This document shows positions 4,830 through 6,046 of a DNA stretch of 6,046 nt, one piece after another; position 1 is the first letter of the stretch, and each line of letters begins with the position of its first letter. The position numbers and the translations under genes are program-made. Below the pieces are notes generated by a model that saw only the letters and a program-made list of their open reading frames with translations, did no database searches and was not told the origin of the DNA. The DNA is from Oscillospiraceae bacterium. GTDB lineage: Bacteria; Bacillota; Clostridia; Oscillospirales; Oscillospiraceae. The DNA is taken from contig JAIRRO010000006.1 in NCBI GenBank assembly GCA_031255955.1, forward strand, positions 1-6,046, written 5' to 3'.

Positions 4830-5776
4830 CAGGGGAGCTTGCCCGCAAGACAAAGGCTCCGCTTACCTTGGCGGAGCGCCGCGCGGTTAGGGCGCGGAGA
4901 CGCCGCGCGATACGCATCGCGCTTGCGGCGTTGTGGTGCGGCGTGTTTGCCGTGGTGTTCCTGATGCCCACGGTGCTGACCTTCGCCAATTCGTTTATGA
5001 CGGAATCAGAGATAACCTCAAACTATGGCGCGGTGTTTGAGAAAAACGATCAGGGCGGTAAAAAATTCATCGCGGAGCGCGTGAATTTGAAGCTGATACC
5101 GGATAAGGTCACCTTCTCCCAATACGCCACGACGTTTTTGAAAAGCCCGGATTATCTGCTTAAATTCTGGAACTCTGTGATTCTGGTGCTGCCCATCGTC
5201 GTGTTTCAGGTGGCGATAGCGGCGCTGGCGGCGTACAGCTTTATGCGAACGCGTGGACGGATAAAGGAGCTGCTGTTGTTCGTGTACATATTCGTTATGC
5301 TGATGCCGTATCAGGTGACGCTGGTGCCGAACTATCTGGTAGCTGATTCGCTGGGGATATTAGGCACGCGCTGGTCGATAGTCCTGCCCGGCGTGTTCGC
5401 GCCCTTCTCCGTGTTTATCCTCACAAAGGGTATGCGGCGGATTCCGTACTCGCTTATTGAGGCGGCGAAGCTGGACGGCGCGGGTGAGTGGCACATCTTC
5501 AGCAAGATATGCCTGCCGATGTGCAAGGGCAGCCTGTTCTCCGTGGCGATACTCGTATTCATCGACTATTGGAATATGGTAGAGCAGGTACTTATTATGA
5601 TGCCGGACGCGGATAAGCAGCCGCTCAGCGTATTCCTGTCGCAAATAAACACGGGCGAAATTGGCTTGGCGTTCGCCGTAGCGACGATTTATATGGTTCC
5701 GGCGATACTGCTTTTCCTGTACGGCGAAGAATATCTTATAGAAGGCATCACATACTCCGGCGGATTAAAAGGGTAA
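4826..5776 (+). CDS. ABC importer permease 2, MalG/UgpE type (CUT1 family)
   Basis: This is the second channel subunit, 316 residues. A very basic N-terminal stretch (about residues 17-30, rich in Arg) precedes the first membrane segment near 31-54, which fits a cytoplasmic N terminus. Further hydrophobic segments lie near 116-139, 147-170, 183-200, 236-257 and 280-299. The EAA loop is canonical: IEAAKLDGAGEWHIFSKICLP at 211-231, with the conserved Gly218 and LP. The C terminus, GITYSGGLKG, matches the short Gly-Lys-Gly ending of MalG-type proteins. The loop between the first two membrane segments is longer than in typical 270-290-residue relatives (about 60 residues, 55-113). Its ATG overlaps the preceding stop (ATGA), with AAAGGA 9 bases upstream, so it is co-translated with permease 1. 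It should pair with permease 1 and two ATPase subunits. The binding protein is not in the window. Confidence 0.95.
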   Translation: MTGELARKTKAPLTLAERRAVRARRRRAIRIALAALWCGVFAVVFLMPTVLTFANSFMTESEITSNYGAVFEKNDQGGKKFIAERVNLKLIPDKVTFSQYATTFLKSPDYLLKFWNSVILVLPIVVFQVAIAALAAYSFMRTRGRIKELLLFVYIFVMLMPYQVTLVPNYLVADSLGILGTRWSIVLPGVFAPFSVFILTKGMRRIPYSLIEAAKLDGAGEWHIFSKICLPMCKGSLFSVAILVFIDYWNMVEQVLIMMPDADKQPLSVFLSQINTGEIGLAFAVATIYMVPAILLFLYGEEYLIEGITYSGGLKG

Positions 5777-5797
5777 AACGAAAGGAATGGTTCTAAA

Positions 5798-6046
5798 ATG
5801 AAAACAATTAGCAGGGCGTGGGTGAAAAACGCCGCCATCATCTTCTTAGCGGCATTGCTGGCGCTGACATTTTTCTCACACACGATATTAAATCGCTCGC
5901 TGCCGGAGGTCTCCGGACAAAGCGCCTATGGCGGGGAAATCTCCACGGCGGTGCGCGTGACAGGCGTCGTCACGGCAAATGAAACGTGGGCGGTGAACAT
6001 TGACGCCTCGCGTCAGATCAAAAAGGTGCTTGTCCGCGTGGGCGAC
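5798..6046 (+). CDS. Membrane-anchored HlyD/RND-type adaptor-like protein (3' partial)
   Basis: The first 83 residues are visible before the window ends. The start ATG follows AAAGGA (5781-5786) by 11 bases and lies 21 bases after the permease 2 stop, so it is very probably in the same operon. A short basic N terminus (MKTISRAWVK) leads into one hydrophobic segment at about 11-27, giving either a signal anchor or an uncleaved signal peptide. There is no lipobox Cys. After a polar linker comes a beta-rich stretch with the pattern of the first half of a biotinyl/lipoyl-like domain: VRVTGVVTANETWAVNI (52-68), then IKKVLVRVGD (74-83). This Gly-Val-Val, then lysine-rich strand, then Val-Gly-Asp arrangement is typical of HlyD, MacA and RND membrane fusion proteins. 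Those normally serve efflux, so its place after a complete pair of importer permeases is unexpected. The rest of the protein, including any coiled coil or fused domain, is outside the window. Confidence 0.7.
   Translation, partial: MKTISRAWVKNAAIIFLAALLALTFFSHTILNRSLPEVSGQSAYGGEISTAVRVTGVVTANETWAVNIDASRQIKKVLVRVGD

Noticed and set aside
1..6046. CRISPR array, tRNA, rRNA, insertion sequence or phage genes
   Set aside because: No regularly spaced repeats, no tRNA/rRNA-like sequence, no transposase or integrase frame, and no terminal repeats were seen.

Overview
The window looks like chromosomal DNA from a Bacillota (Firmicutes) bacterium, most likely an anaerobic member of class Clostridia. 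The coding DNA is fairly GC-rich, but the promoters are AT-rich and sigma-A-like. Other signs are strong AGGAGG-type ribosome binding sites, one TTG start, an S-layer-homology (SLH) protein end, a clostridial-type thiolase and a ThiT-type (ECF) thiamine transporter under a TPP riboswitch. The genus cannot be set from this sequence; a gut-type Clostridia lineage is an inference.

Layout. (1) 1-134: the C-terminal end of an SLH-domain protein on the + strand. (2) 230-1414, minus strand: a complete acetyl-CoA acetyltransferase (thiolase) with its own promoter (1487-1515) and a strong intrinsic terminator (186-214). (3) 1415-1778 is a 364-base gene-free stretch holding two back-to-back divergent promoters, a TPP riboswitch aptamer, an intrinsic terminator serving as expression platform, and the thiT ribosome binding site. 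(4) 1779-2396: thiT, closed by a textbook terminator (2431-2460). (5) 2461-2667: the promoter region of the next operon, with two inverted repeats lying over its -35 and -10 elements. (6) 2668-6046: an operon of a UgpC/MsmX/MalK-type ATPase and two MalF/MalG-type permeases joined by ATGA stop/start overlaps. After a 21-base gap comes the start of a membrane-anchored protein resembling HlyD/RND-type adaptor proteins, cut by the window end.

How the genes work together. Thiamine pyrophosphate sensed by the leader RNA should shut off thiT, so thiamine is taken up only when needed; ThiT needs the general ECF energising module, which is not in this window. The ABC genes encode the ATPase and both membrane subunits of one importer of the carbohydrate-uptake class (CUT1). 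No solute-binding protein is seen before the window ends, so the substrate is unknown. The adaptor-like gene downstream of an importer is the least expected element. The thiolase joins two acetyl-CoA into acetoacetyl-CoA (or runs in reverse) and appears to be a single-gene unit. Nothing here clearly amounts to a new system; the most useful leads are the adaptor-like gene, the paired operator-like palindromes, and two thiolase positions linked to redox sensitivity.
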